From NCBI RefSeq assembly GCF_001039355.2, contig NW_019775517.1, positions 95,693-159,692 on the forward strand: a stretch of DNA of 64,000 nt, given 5' to 3'. Every line of letters begins with the position of its first letter. Positions within the stretch are counted from its first letter, which is position 1. Source of the stretch: Lingula anatina. Its lineage: Eukaryota; Brachiopoda; Lingulata; Lingulida; Lingulidae. The notes under the pieces are model-generated. The model was not told where the DNA came from, ran no database searches, and saw only the letters and a program-made list of their open reading frames with translations. Shown one piece after another: positions 33,899 to 46,998 of this stretch. The position numbers and the translations under genes were made by a program.

Positions 33899-35204
33899 GA
33901 AAGAAAGCTTTATGGCATTTGATGTTGATAATACTTGAAATCAGTCACATTTTTTATTCGTAAAAGGCACACGAGTTCTTTGAAGAATACAGTTCAAGTC
34001 ATACTGAACAAAAGATAAACAGAAAGCGCCCGGGAAATCAACCGAGCATGCTAAAGCGTAAAACATGTATTCTGTATGCTACTCTTTCCTTTATAACTTT
34101 AAAATGGCAATTTTACCGTTACCTCAGAAAATTAAGCTTGACATTTGTCGTGTGAAGAGTTCTGATGAGAAGAAATGACTTTTTGTCTTTGTTTTTCCCT
34201 TTTTCAAAAAGTGCTTAAATATTTTAAAAGGATTATGGAGAGGAATGTAGAGCACGTAGATCTTTTATCTTCAAGTGCCTTTTCATGCAGTACTGTGTGT
34301 CTGATGTTTCAGGTTAATCACTTGAAATCTTCAATAGTGTTTAATGATGTATCAGTACTTCCTTAAAATGTGAAGCTTGTGGTGTAACCTGCACGAATAT
34401 GAACAAAATTTAACTCAGGGCTAACCATTCAGAAAAAATGAGGGTATACAGACTTGAAATTTAATATGGAATATTTTTTCCAAATCATTTTTCATCGTTT
34501 CCCCCTACTTTTCTGACTGATAAATGAAATTAAAGATTAAAATCGTGTTTTAATAGCTTTAAGTAATCTCTTCCAGGCGAATACAGAACTTTGTATAACA
34601 TTACCATAACGGGAGCATAACGTTTTTTGGGTAAAATTAACGTTATGGTAACGATATAATAATATTATGTGTTTGCTGGGTTTAATGTCATTATTTCATC
34701 AGTTTTTTAATTGAATGTACATAATAAAAGAAACAAAAATACATTGCTGATACTAAGTCATACAACAACCATAAAAAGCAATATTTTGAATCTCCATATT
34801 TTCCAAATTATCATCTGTAAAAGAGTTTCATGCCCCACAAAGCTCTGTGTGAACCGGAGTTTTCATCGCGCAACCTACAATTGTTCCTAAGATACCCCCT
34901 TTAAAATGGTAGTCAAGCGGTTTCCAGGTTATCCCCGTGTTTGATGTGGTTCAGGTTACCATTGTGATATCCACATGATGCTGTCAATGACCCAAGTCAT
35001 TCTAGACGAGGCACACGCTTCGTCGTAGGCCTCTTCAGAATATCTGTTACACATGTAAGTCTACTTTGACTACCTAAGCAGTGCAGGTGAAACCTGCCCC
35101 AATAAAAGAAACCACACGGTTTCAGAGTTCTACCCGGAAACGGTCATGGTCACCAATTCATTAGAGAAATAGTTTCACTATTTACAGGGGCTTCATCAGA
35201 GGTC

Positions 35205-35273
35205 GTCTGGTGTTCTAACGAGGTATAACCAGTCTGGTGTTCTAACGAGGTATAACCAGTCTGGTGTTCTAAC
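35205..35273. repeat. 27-bp tandem repeat
   Basis: The unit gtctggtgttctaacgaggt plus ataacca occurs two full times and once partially. Confidence 0.9.
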
Positions 35274-38200
35274 CTGTGTTAGGTTAGCTAGCGCTTCCTG
35301 CGCTTATGACTGACGTTGTTATAAAGTGCAGGGGTGTGTTGGGGGACCAAGCCCTCCTCCCCGCCCCCGATAGTCGTCCAAAAAAAAAAACCCAGTTAGT
35401 CATCATTTTCCTGATCTCACCTTAATGGATTTTTAGAAAGCAAAATATGCCAGATTACAAAATGAATAAATAAAAAATAAATAAAAAATAACGATCATAA
35501 TATAAACAAAATGTTGAAACAAAAGATGCTTATAGATTGAATTCGTCTGAGATGCGTGCACGTCAGCAGTCGGTGTTTGAAAACACTTCCCTTTATAACA
35601 ACTCAATTTCAACTCTGATGTTAGGGTCTTTGACCCCCCTGGCACTATAAGTGGCAAAACAATACATTAGCTCTTTTATAGCCGTTCATTATGTATTGAA
35701 ATGGCATCCTAGGGCAAGCCATAACGGGGTTTATTTCACTGCAACGCTGTCACATCTGTTTAAAATTGTATTTGTCAAGTTGATAAAAAAGTTATGGACT
35801 ATTATGTCGCGTGTCAAAGTGAACTTATAACACGTGTCTCGGTAAAATAGCATGTTATATAAACCATTAACAACAGTCATAAACTTTATTAGATACGGCA
35901 GATGAATGCATCTTTGTTACTCCTTCCGCAACATTTATAAAAATGATAAAAAGGGAGATCAACTGCAACCAGGTTTCAGTTTTTAATATGTGATGTCCGT
36001 TAATTTCCTCCTGCAAACCCCCCTCTGCCCTTGCCCCCCCCCCCCCCCAACAATCTTATTACAATCTTGAGAATTAGCAATATGATACTAAAATTATGTA
36101 TGATATAAAAATAAAGTGATTTTATCCTTCTGGCAACTTGCCATTTTAAAAATATTTCTCCTCTAGGTATCAGACTTATGATGTGTTACTTTTTATTATT
36201 AACAAGTGATGTCTAGGTCATTCTGGTGGCCCCTTCATAAACGTTTGGTACTAACACCCTCCCCACTTTGATGTTTATGATATTGTATGCCCAGTTGAGC
36301 AGGTAGAGGTGGAGTACACAAATAATCTCACACATTGAAATATCCTTTTTATGAACCATCTTAATTCTTTCACCATGACGCCTTTGATCACTTTGCCCAA
36401 CGTTAACCACACTGATTTTTCAGGCAAGCGAGTAGAGGTGAGGTAAACAAAGTAATCGTATAGAAAATTGATCAGCACTCGATTTTCAGGTTCAATTGCC
36501 TTCTACGTGGGTTCCTTGAAATACATTATAAACTATTAAGATGCTCAGTAAGCGACCAAAGGTAGTTTATCTTAAAAATGATTTCCGGTAAGTTCTCTGC
36601 TATAGAATCATGTGCTTGTAGATGCAGTAAAATCATAAAAAATTACAAGATGGAAAAAAAACGCGTTGAACCTCAAGGACGGGCAACGTCTCTCTAATTC
36701 ATAAATTAAACAGAAATTGTTAAAAAGCCTAAGGAAATTAATCGACAAATACAAATTGGACTTTAAATTGAATAGTCTTTTGAGGAAAGCATCCGAGGTG
36801 GTTATATAATCGCTGTACATTTGTATATATTATATATTTTGATAAAAGTTGATAGAACGCGTCATTCATTTAACAGATTGATATTGAACATGGGCTCTTT
36901 CAATTAACACGGTGGGAAACTTAGTGTCACACTTCTCTGTATTAGTCGAAATAGTATTCAGCGCGAGAAAAACGTATTTTGCGGTACACCATGTACTAAA
37001 ATACAATACAGCCAAATTAAGATTAAACTGATTTTTAAATTTGACTAATTTGTAATGCATGCTTATTAACAGCAGAAAGAAAACATAAGTTTGATAAAAA
37101 AGGCGCGTTCAAAATGAACGGGTTTTCTAGTGTCCATGTCCCCCTCTCCGTCTCTCCGTCTCTCCACGCACGCGCGCACACGTGCCCATTAAGATTCAAA
37201 CGGTCACAAAGAGGAGTGGAACAGCATTATCAGAAAAACAAGTCTCTTAAATTTGAGAGGTGGCAAGTCTCGTGTTGCCGCGATCTAACTACGGTTATGA
37301 TAACGTAGCACGCCAATTTATAATACCGCTTATCAGCAGTCAACGTTTTAATGCCAGAAACGCCTGAAAGGAACGCCTTTTTGTAAAATGTATTTCTATA
37401 TTGCAGTTTCAATTGCATTTTTTTCTTTTTTTTCTTCTCGGGTCAGAAACAGCAGTATTCCACATAGGAATAAAAGAAACAGGGTTTGAGTAAAAAGTGC
37501 ACAGGACGCTACATGTAAGTGGTGCCGACAGTTATGGCAGCTGCACGTGATGGCTACTTTTAAAGATATAGAGTGTCTTCTCATAAAAAAAGCAAATATT
37601 TCAGCCTAAGAAGTTGTTAAGACTTCTAACTAAAACATTCTGATAGCATCACAGAGTGAAATAAAGAACATGCCGAGAATATGAAATTCGTAATGGTGCA
37701 TTTTATGACATTATCTTCGCTTGAATCACACTTGCGCCCTCATTATTTTTTTAAGCTTAATGACCAATTTGTATCAAATCATATCTCATTAGGCCGTTTT
37801 TTAAGTATGATATTCACACACAGCGTGTAAATTGTTTTTAACATCTAGAAGTGAAAGGTTTAACACATGCCTGGGCTTACTTTGACCAACATTTTCTCAT
37901 GGGCCTTTTTGGAAGAAGAAACTCCTCTTCCATTGACATTTCATACAGAGTCACATGTACAGCTAGTAGGAAGCCAGATTTATAACCCATCCACTTCAGC
38001 TTATTGATTTCTTTTGCATGTCAAAAGGTAACTGGTAAAAAAAAATCTCCTCTCGGAGGAGAAGAAAAACTGACTCTAGTTGAAATTTCTTTTCTCAGTT
38101 GAAAATCTGTCAATTATTTTTACCCATAATGATGTATTTGTTTACATTTAAACGGTACAGGATCTGATTCATACTAAAATAACACAGGCACTGAATTTGT

Positions 38201-40279
38201 GTAAGTTTGCTATATATCAGTGCCTTTTCCATACTTTTTTTTATTTTAGGGCAAGCACACCCAGGGTCCTGCAACACATAGGTAAACCTACTAGAGATTG
38301 TAAATAGTCATTAAGTTGATTGAAGAAGTCAGAACACAGGGGTTGTTGTATTGATTTTGCATTTTGTTAAGATTATAATAAAATACTGCTGTTATGAATG
38401 AGTTGCTAAATAATCATCACCAAAGCAAAATTTTTAAGACAGTTGCTTCAGATGCAGATATTCTTGGATAGCTACAATTCTGAGTCTGTTACAAAAATAC
38501 TGATCAACTGTACATCCTTCCATACAATAAAATACAACACTTGGATTCAAAAATCGAAATATATTCAGATCAACTTTGGGGTACCCTGTACATGCATACT
38601 GAAACTGGAAGTACACATTGTTAACTAAAAAGTTTGATACAAAATCTGTGCAATATGTAGAATAATTTTCATAAGCACAATCACAAATATTCCCATGGGC
38701 AAATGAATAAATATATAAAAACAAAATGAATATGTTCAGAATGATTGCTCACTAAAGCAGCATTTGCTACATTTCTTTTTCACTGTACAGTTCATGGCAA
38801 GAATATTGAAAAGAAAATGGTAAAAGCCTTAATTTCAAACTAAAACATTCTGAAAATCATGCCTTGCCATATACTAGTGCAGGGGCACCCCTTTTTTCGA
38901 ACAAACAAAAGCAGAAACAGTCCCACCCTCCTTAAATTGGAGAAAATACACCCTGGGACTAACAGGGGCATGTCGCATACATTTCCTATTGCTCAAAGCG
39001 TACCTCCACCAGAGGGAGACTGTCACAACCCAACCAGCAATGACAATACCTTCAGCTTTAAGCGAGATTGTGGAATTAAAGACCCCTATCAAGACTAATA
39101 GAAATTTCTTCAATATACACTTATGGGTGCTGGAAAATTGCTCCATTTTTTTTTAAAAGGATGCCGAAACCTTTGGAAGCATAGATACTAAAGAAGTGCA
39201 CATTGTTTGATCGGAACTAGAGTCCCTAAAAGATAGAAGACATGCAAACACACATATACAGCTTTCTAGTGGCTGGTATTCAATTCAGGATTACTTTTAT
39301 ATCAGCATTAGTTTTCAAGAAAAAGATGAATATTTTATATTTTTATAATACTTACACGACTTCCTTAAAATAAAAATTGTTTCTGAAAGTGCACTTTTTT
39401 TATCATACCAAATGTTCTCTTCTCCCACAATACCCTTAAATAACCAATGTGCACTGAACTCATTCTTACTGGAAATAGTTTTTAATTAACATTTGAAATT
39501 GTTAAAAACATATAAGTTCAAATGTCAATACTCATTGGATTGTTTCTGAAGGCTATATTTTCTTTATCTTCATTTTGATTTAGTCAATTAATGAATGAAG
39601 GTCCCTGAAAAATAATCCCCTATTCACTAAACACCTGACAGCCAATTACAACCTCAATCCTCCACATTCATTTGGGACATATTTAAAACAATAATTTACC
39701 ATTGTTTTTATACCAATTTAAGCCAACACATAAATTGAATAAACCATCAAACTGTATATAAAACCTAAATGATTGCTAACTTCTCCACTTGCAGGCATAC
39801 ACCCCCTACCCTTGCTCCCCTTATTACTTTTTCAACAATCCTGGGACGTTTCTTTATATCCATTTTCTACAGTTACAGATCTTGGGTATTTACAGTTTGC
39901 ATTTCACCCTCATTTCAATTTTCAGCTAAATTAATCAAATAAATGAGGGAATACATTTCAAAGTACAAAATTTACAACAGTTTGGTACAAATTGGGAATT
40001 GCTCTTCAAACTTCTGTAAGCATTATGTCACAGCTGAAGTCATTTCTCACAAGTGGCTGTGTCTATCACCACCGACATAAAGCACCATCTCCATCTATTA
40101 TATATATGTGGCTTGTTTTTGTTATGGTTTCCATGTGCCACAAATCCCTAATGCATTGCAGTTGTTGTGACATCATAAAACACATTGTGTCAGGTGTGAC
40201 ACAAAGCCACGCAATGATCACCAGACGCTCCTCTGTTGTATTGTAATTATGTCAAATGTAGCAAGAACACTGGCTTAGA

Positions 40280-43200
40280 TCACTCAGGAGGCATTCTAGC
40301 AGCTGCTGATTTTTCTGCGTTGAAGTCATAATTGTACTGTAAAAGAAAATGCATATGCTTAGCTTTTACATTCATCATCATTCTATGAACAGGAAAAGGA
40401 TGGAAATATAAAAACTGATTACATTAGTGTCAAGCATCAAAAGTGTGAATATAAACAAATAATATTTTAGAAAATTGAAAAGAAATTTACTTACATCGCT
40501 CATAACTTCCATCAAAGTTTTATATTTAACATCAGGGATAGTCATCTGAAAATAAAATTTATATAAACAAATATACTTTTATATCAAGTAGTTGGTCTCA
40601 TAAACCATATTTTATTCAGGAATAATTATTCATGGTTCTTAATGCAAGCCATATTAATTTATATGTTGCTTTTGCATGTTGTAAACCAAAACTGTTGTAA
40701 TTATATAATAAAAATTCAATTAAGAAATTATAAAAAGCATACATTACCATAAAACATACTTACATTTTTTAAATGGGAATAATCTTCCAAATTAGGACCA
40801 AGCTCAAAGGGTATACCATAGAGAGCTAATGTTAAAAAAAGAAATTTGGACCTAAATAGTTTATTTCAAAGATGTAATTATGATAACTTATTCACTCAAT
40901 AATTTTACTGTAAATGTAAATGAAACTTTATTATATATCTATTACACATATTTTTAACATTGTTTGTTCCTTTGTCATTATTTAAATCCACTTTATTTTT
41001 TCTATATATTCTGTTATAGAACATACAGAAATCGCCCAATATCAATTATGTAAACAAATCAAGAAACATAAACAAATAAGAAAAGGCAAAAATATACCAG
41101 AAGAAAAAAGAAATTGTTAAATTTAATTAACTACTTTATAAGGAAACCCATTTCTTTATAGCAGCTACAGTGTATCAAATAAAATCTAAATAGCAATATC
41201 AATATCAAAGACACATACTGGGTACTTATAGTAGACAACTCACAATGTGCTGGTATACTGTAAGGAAGTGAAGTCTGATGTCTTACCGTAACAAAAATTT
41301 GAATTTGCATTGTAGATAAATCTTAATACTTACGAGAGTTCACAGTCTGTATGCTCCCCTGCCTTACCAGACCGCTTGTTTCTGCACTGCTGGCGGGGTG
41401 GCCTTGACCTTGACTAGACATCCAAGATGGCTGCATCACAGGGCTAGGACGCCTGTGACTTGGAGGCATATATGGAGCAAGGCTGGGGTTAGCTGTGTAA
41501 GGCAAATTTTGTCCCTGTGCCTGAGCGTCCATGGAGTAAGTTGGCGGTTTTGACATGTACGATGGCGGCATACTGTAAGGAAGTGATGTTTGTTGCCCAG
41601 TGGAGCCATCTTGTGGTACTGGGGAAATCTTTGTGCACAGTAGAAGGTTATTGATGTCTCTGAAATGATAATTATGTCACATATTGATTTTGACATGAAA
41701 AATAAACTTACATGTTAGACTGAACTTTAACTTGCAAGAAATACTGTCACATGTTAAAGGCATAATAACTCTTTGTATGAGACCTATATTTCACAATAAA
41801 AAACTTGTGAATAACTCATAGAAATATAATATATTCTGTTTTACCACAAAAACAGCAGTTATAGCTTTTATTCTGATATTTGAACTTGTCTTTAGACCAC
41901 GTGACCTCCATTGATTTCTATACTCTGTTAAAATCTCTTAAGAGATTTTAACAAAAAACCAAACTTTTTAGAAAAAAACCAGGGACTAACTTTGAATGTA
42001 AAAATGGATTCATTAACCATTGGTAAGTATGGGAAAATTGTTGTTTACTCCAGGAAAATTCATTTTTTGGCCGAAACGAAGAGTTATTATTGCTTTAATG
42101 ATCAACGACTTTTCACATGTATCCTATGTTATTGTTTAGAACTAGTGATGCTTACTAACATCAGAGTTTCTTTTTTTCTTTTTTTTTTTTTTTTTTGGAA
42201 GTGAAATGATTAAATCACAGAGCAACATAAATATATGATTTTCTCTGTTTGGCTTAATGAATCATGTTTACTCAGACATATGCTATCTAAGCTTATACAT
42301 GATACAGGTTGATTATTTTTCAAACTATATACGAGGATAGCATATAGACTAGTGTATCAACCTGAGTTTCAGAACTGACTCAGGCCAGATTCTTCCTTTT
42401 CAAATTCACCAAAAATTAACCTCTTTGACATTTGATTGAATTTTTACCACATCAATCACAAAAGTTCATAAGACAGGTCTATTGGCAACATCATATTCCC
42501 TTCAATGTAACCACTATATACAGAGGAGGTAAACATCAGTAAAATAAAATGTTTAATTGAATGTCAGAGTCTGATAAATGTGCACATATGGAGCTTAAAA
42601 ATGAAGAAGTTCAACTTGGTACATGTACACATGAAATCTGAAGCTCAGGTTAGCATAGCTGAGAACAACAATTGGACAAATTTGATGCCAGTCTTACCCA
42701 ATAAGTGTGTAACCTGTTGGCGGCCTTTTTAGCTTACTGAGAAAAATAATTTCACTAATAGCATCATTTGCACTTGTCCTTGAGACCATCTTTACACAAA
42801 GAACCTTCTTTTTTAATGCTTTATCCCCTAAAAAACAAAAATTATGAAATTCAAACAGATAATTATTATAAATAATTTTCATGTTTACACAAAACATTAA
42901 TTACCAAATATCCTTAAACTTCCTTCTCAAGATATACTTGAGCAAAAAAAAAAATTTTTTTTTCAAGACTTATCATAACAATCTGGAAAAAAAAAGGATG
43001 GCATAAAAGCTATGACAGAAATTACCTTTTGGCACAATTATATTCTCTGACAACACAATGCATTTTTGAAACATAGCAACTAATACGTTCTCTTCACAGA
43101 AAAAATAAAATTAAACCTGCCACTTTCTCTTCTTAAAATAAAGGTAAAAGTATTCATATCAATGATGCCTACATCTGTACTACCTCACCTGAGTTTTGTG

Positions 43201-43762
43201 TATATTCAATACGAGAGAACTGAGCTGGCATATTATCATTTTCATTGATCACTGCAATATCTGCCAATATGTTATTCAGTGTTCCATTTGCCAGGGGGAA
43301 AACCCTTGTGATGCAAAGAAATCTAGTGATCTTTTTCCTCAGAAAAGAGTCCTTCCATAGGTCAGCTTCTTCATTACTGTCATGGCATCTTGCAATCTAA
43401 TTAAAAGTAATTTCTCAAAGTAAACTCTTTAATATGATTTAATAATTAAGTAAAGTTCACATCTAGCACTTAGTAATCAATTCATTAGTATCTTATCCAG
43501 GTTAGGTATTTTTCAGTACTTGGAGTTGAAATGAAATCAATGTAAAAGAATACTAAGTTCTGTATTTCTGAGCATACGCGGGGCACTGAACTCTATAACC
43601 ATATCTACGTGCAAATATGTTTATGTCAAGAAATTATCAAGAAGTGCACATCCTTACCACACTGTATCCTGCAGGACAGGCAGATTTATCTGAGACTATG
43701 CAGAGGCCTGTGATGGGATATGTCCCCGGTAGAGAACCTGTCAGGTCTTGCATGTTCTGCAT
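40280..43762 (-). CDS. MVB12: Multivesicular body subunit 12 (ESCRT-I)
   Basis: Exons 43762-43658, 43396-43189, 42827-42698, 41659-41334, 40825-40764, 40545-40495, 40336-40280: 939 nt, 312 residues, all phases consistent. The protein is the ESCRT-I subunit that helps sort ubiquitinated cargo at late endosomes. The MABP domain covers about 15-150: YPITGLCIVSDKSACPAGYS, DSNEEADLWKDSFLRKKITR, KKKVLCVKMVSRTSANDA, KRPPTGYTLIG. A Pro/Ser/Gln-rich linker follows (about 150-256), then a UMA-like C-terminus with YGIPFELGPNLEDY and YNYDFNAEKSAAARM. Length is between human MVB12A and MVB12B. The ATG at 43762 is the first in frame after an upstream stop in the same exon. A MITE lies in the third intron. 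Confidence 0.88.
41754..42098 (-). mobile_element. 345-bp TTAAAGGG-ended MITE
   Basis: Terminal inverted repeats ttaaaggcataataactctt and aagagttattattgctttaa, with an internal ctcttaagag palindrome. Same length as the 59067 copy but inverted. No coding capacity. Confidence 0.8.
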
Positions 43763-44412
43763 TGTGGAGATGGTTATGGGATAATCTGTAGCCAAGGTTA
43801 TGTCCCCTCTCAGGCTACATTGAGACCCCGCCTTACTCTAATGCTGTGGAGGAAAAATTATTATGCTTAACACATAAAACAGGTTGTTAAAAATTAAAAA
43901 GGTCTTGAAGATTCAGTGTTGTATGTGAAGGTAAGGTGAAACAAGCTTTTCTCTCCCTTCTGATGAGATTGTCTTCGGGAATATAAACTCAGAATAACCA
44001 TTAAGGCAGTATATCAGGTTCTGATGGGGGCTGGGTTATAATTATATACACTGATTTGGGTGGGTTGGTAATATACAGTACAAGTAAGTCACCATTTGGT
44101 ATTTACGATCATATATCGGAAAAAAAAAAGAATTTGACAGAATAAAGATAACGCTTACTATCAGTCATGATGTTGACTCACTGGTCAAGTTCAAATGTCA
44201 ACCAGTGTCATTGTCATAATTTTTAACTTCAAAGTTCAAGTGACAAACATTTTGACAAGTGTTCTAATCGATACTGGGGATTTGGGGAAATTTGTTTTAC
44301 ACCCAGGAGCATAATGTAGTATCCTATTCAATAAGAATCGGATTGCTTTCTTTAAGAGATGTATGATGACAGCATTCTCGGTGAATATTTCCAATAATTG
44401 ATATAGACTTAC

Positions 44413-44530
44413 CCCTAAACTATCGCTTCCGGTTAACGGACTTAAAAGAAACGCTAGCCACCGATGTAACACAATGCCAAGACGGACTTGGGGTTTTGAA
44501 CAAAACTGGGCCAAGCAATGTTTATTGTAC
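44413..44530 (-). other. Possible 5' noncoding exon of MVB12
   Basis: A strong donor (gtaagt on the minus strand just below 44413) and the acceptor cctccacag before 43843 would join a leader exon to the coding exon. The 5' limit is a guess. Confidence 0.4.
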
Positions 44531-44617
44531 ATTTAAGACGTTAACAAGGATTGAGTTTCAAATAGTATGTTTATTAATTTTTGGTTTGTCAAAGATAATT
44601 TTCCTTCCTTCTGAATC

Positions 44618-45104
44618 AGTAGTAGGTCAGAAAGACTAAGTTTCCATGCTAAGATCGATCCATCTGGATCGATCTAACTCCATGGGGAGTTTCACTAAAT
44701 TGCTGTCAACTAACCGGCTTAAATGGCTGTCACGCCTACCGAATAAGTTAAGGGGTAAAGGTAATTACCCCCTAACAGCTTTACTAGGCGTGACAGACAT
44801 TTAAGCAGGACAAGTTGACAGCAATTTAGTGAGACTCCCCAGGGAGATAGATCGATCCAAATATCTGTGGGAATGGTCCGTAAGTCCAGCTGGAAACGGC
44901 ATGGGAAGGGGGTGATAAAAAGGGCTCCTGTCAGCCGTCCAGTGTCCTTTGAAACAAGGGTGAAGTTGCCCCTCTTATGAAAAAATCTAACGTGTACAGG
45001 CAGAGTGGTGCGTAACGTCCGCTGACATGAACACTATTCAGTATTGAATAGGGTATATGCCCTATGGTCCATAAGTTCAGCCATCTTTTTTTTTTTTTTT
45101 TTTT
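44618..45104. repeat. Segment repeated across the n at 45105 (left)
   Basis: About 99 percent identical by eye to 45119-45608, in the same orientation, and ends in poly-T at the n. Confidence 0.8.
44636..44890. mobile_element. Hairpin MITE, copy 1
   Basis: Long inverted arms: ggggagtttcactaaattgc pairs with gcaatttagtgagactcccc, and ggctgtcacgcctac pairs with taggcgtgacagac around a ggggtaa...ttacccc centre. Confidence 0.75.
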
Positions 45105-45118
45105 NCAGCCGAGCGTGA

Positions 45119-45608
45119 ATCAGTAGTAGGTCAGAAAGACTAAGTTCCCATGCTTAGATCGATCCATCTGGATCGATTTAACTCCATGGGGAGTTTCACT
45201 AAATTGCTGTCAACTAACCGGCTTAAATGGCTGTCACGCCTACCGAATCAGTTAAGGGGTAAAGGTAATTACCCCCTAACAGCTTTACTAGGCGTGACAG
45301 ACATTAAAGCAGGACAAGTTGACAGCAATTTAGTGAGACTCCCCAGGGAGATAGATCGATCCAAATATCTGTGGGAATGGTCCGTAAGTCCAGCTGGAAA
45401 CGGCATGGGAAGGGGGTGATAAAAAGGGCTCCTGTCAGCCGTCCAGTGTCCTTTGAAACAAGGGTGAAGTTGCCCCTCTTATGAAAAAATCTAACGTGTA
45501 CAGGCAGAGTGGTGCGTAACGTCCGCTGACATGAACACTATTCAGTATTGAATAGGGTATATGCCCTATGGTCCATAAGTTCAGCCATCTTTTTTTTTTT
45601 TTTTTTTT
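45119..45608. repeat. Segment repeated across the n at 45105 (right), with hairpin MITE copy 2
   Basis: Second copy of 44618-45104, including the hairpin element at about 45137-45382. The 12 bases after the n (cagccgagcgtg) are not part of the repeat. Confidence 0.8.
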
Positions 45609-46998
45609 GACCGTAAAATCAAGGAAAGTCTTTAAAAAATTAACGATACACTGTCCGCTTTCACGCTCTTAAACCCTGATTATTATAAAAGGGCTACTCC
45701 AGGGGATTTACCCGCCAAAATAGATTGTCCATGGGAAATAAGAAATTTTCTCGTACTCAAAAATCATTACTATCCGGTAGGCCTACCCCTCCCTGCACAT
45801 GGATTCGACCTTAAATTAAATTTATAAAGGTTGTTTTAGTTTAAAATGAATAACCAGTGATTTTAACCAGCGACCATGTTCCTAAGCTCCGATGGAAATA
45901 TTAATATCAGGTACGCTCCAGAAAAATAAAATAAAATAAAATAAAATAAAATAAAATAGTTTCAAAAATGGTTTCTAAAGTGTACAGGGGTAGGCCCCTA
46001 TATAAGGTTTTATAAGAAGCTGTGGATGGCAAAAATAAGCATTTGGAGGATTTTCAAACCCATGGAATGTACCTTTAAGTAGTGTGCTAGTAGAAAAGTC
46101 ACGTTTTATCACACTGATGCATGCCCGCTACTTCATTTTTCAAATCCCCATGCAGTCAAGGCACTTGTAAGGTTTACAGACTGAAATAACTGCAAGGGTC
46201 GTAGTTATATATAATTCAAATTAAATGAAGCTGGCACTTGTCGGATTTGAAGCTCATGTTACGTCATTTTGTGGATTGCTGTCCAAGAATTATGTGACTG
46301 ATATTATTTCGTTTCAGCAAAGATTATTCCGACCAGTAGGCCCTATGCACACTTCGAAAAACATCCGAAATAATGTCCATTTTTTTAGCCTAAATTTTTA
46401 CCCGTCGCCTTAGTTTAATTCCCACGGAGAAAAAAGTATAATAGTAAAGGGGCGACTAACCGTTCTTCCTTTTTTGGCTCAATCTATTTCGAAAAGAGAA
46501 AAAGTATGTAAAATACAGGCTTTTGAGTATCATGTTCGATAAAGATAATATTTGCGATGAGCTTTTGAGGAAATTTTTATTAATCATTGGGTGTCAGCTG
46601 TAGAGCTTAGGAAGCAAATTTTCTGCAATTGTTTTTACCAATTTCAGTATTATATTTATTTCTGAAATATTCTACTCGGTATGTTTCACATTAAATGAAT
46701 AGAAAAGGAAAGACGAAATACAAGACGGATATGATACATGTACATACACGTACTGGTTCATGTAGTATCCATTGGAAAACAGTTGATTAATAAGTATTAC
46801 AGTGCAATACAACGACTGCAATTTCAACGTCCACTAAATACGGTCCTAACTAATACTAGTGATGGTACTAGAATCAAATGAAATGAAGACTTGATTCGCA
46901 TGTCTTTTTTTTTTCTTTTTTTGTGCACAGTGTTTTACGGGTTTCACTTCAGAAGACGTACAATGTCCTGTTTCATCTAATATAAGTCACATTAGACG
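45609..46998. other. Intergenic, 3' side of FMO
   Basis: AT-rich. It holds an (AAAAT)n run at 45922-45957 and minus-strand AATAAA candidates near 46574 and 46654 for the FMO transcript. No gene recognised. Confidence 0.5.
45922..45957. repeat. (AAAAT)n microsatellite
   Basis: About seven AAAAT units. Confidence 0.95.

Larger units (their letters stand above)
32724..40279. other. Gene-poor stretch
   Basis: About 7.5 kb of AT-rich DNA without a convincing gene. It contains a degenerate MITE (33363-33898), a 27-bp tandem repeat at 35205, and on its right side probably the 3' UTR of the MVB12 gene. The frames of 60-96 codons here (for example 38434-38724) show no motif, signal or splice support. 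Confidence 0.5.

Noticed and set aside
44236..44532. 98-codon minus-strand frame upstream of MVB12
   Set aside because: No recognisable features; the better explanation is a noncoding leader exon with a donor at 44412.
45150..45419. 89-codon frame in the repeat after the 45105 join
   Set aside because: It lies wholly in a hairpin MITE and its flank.
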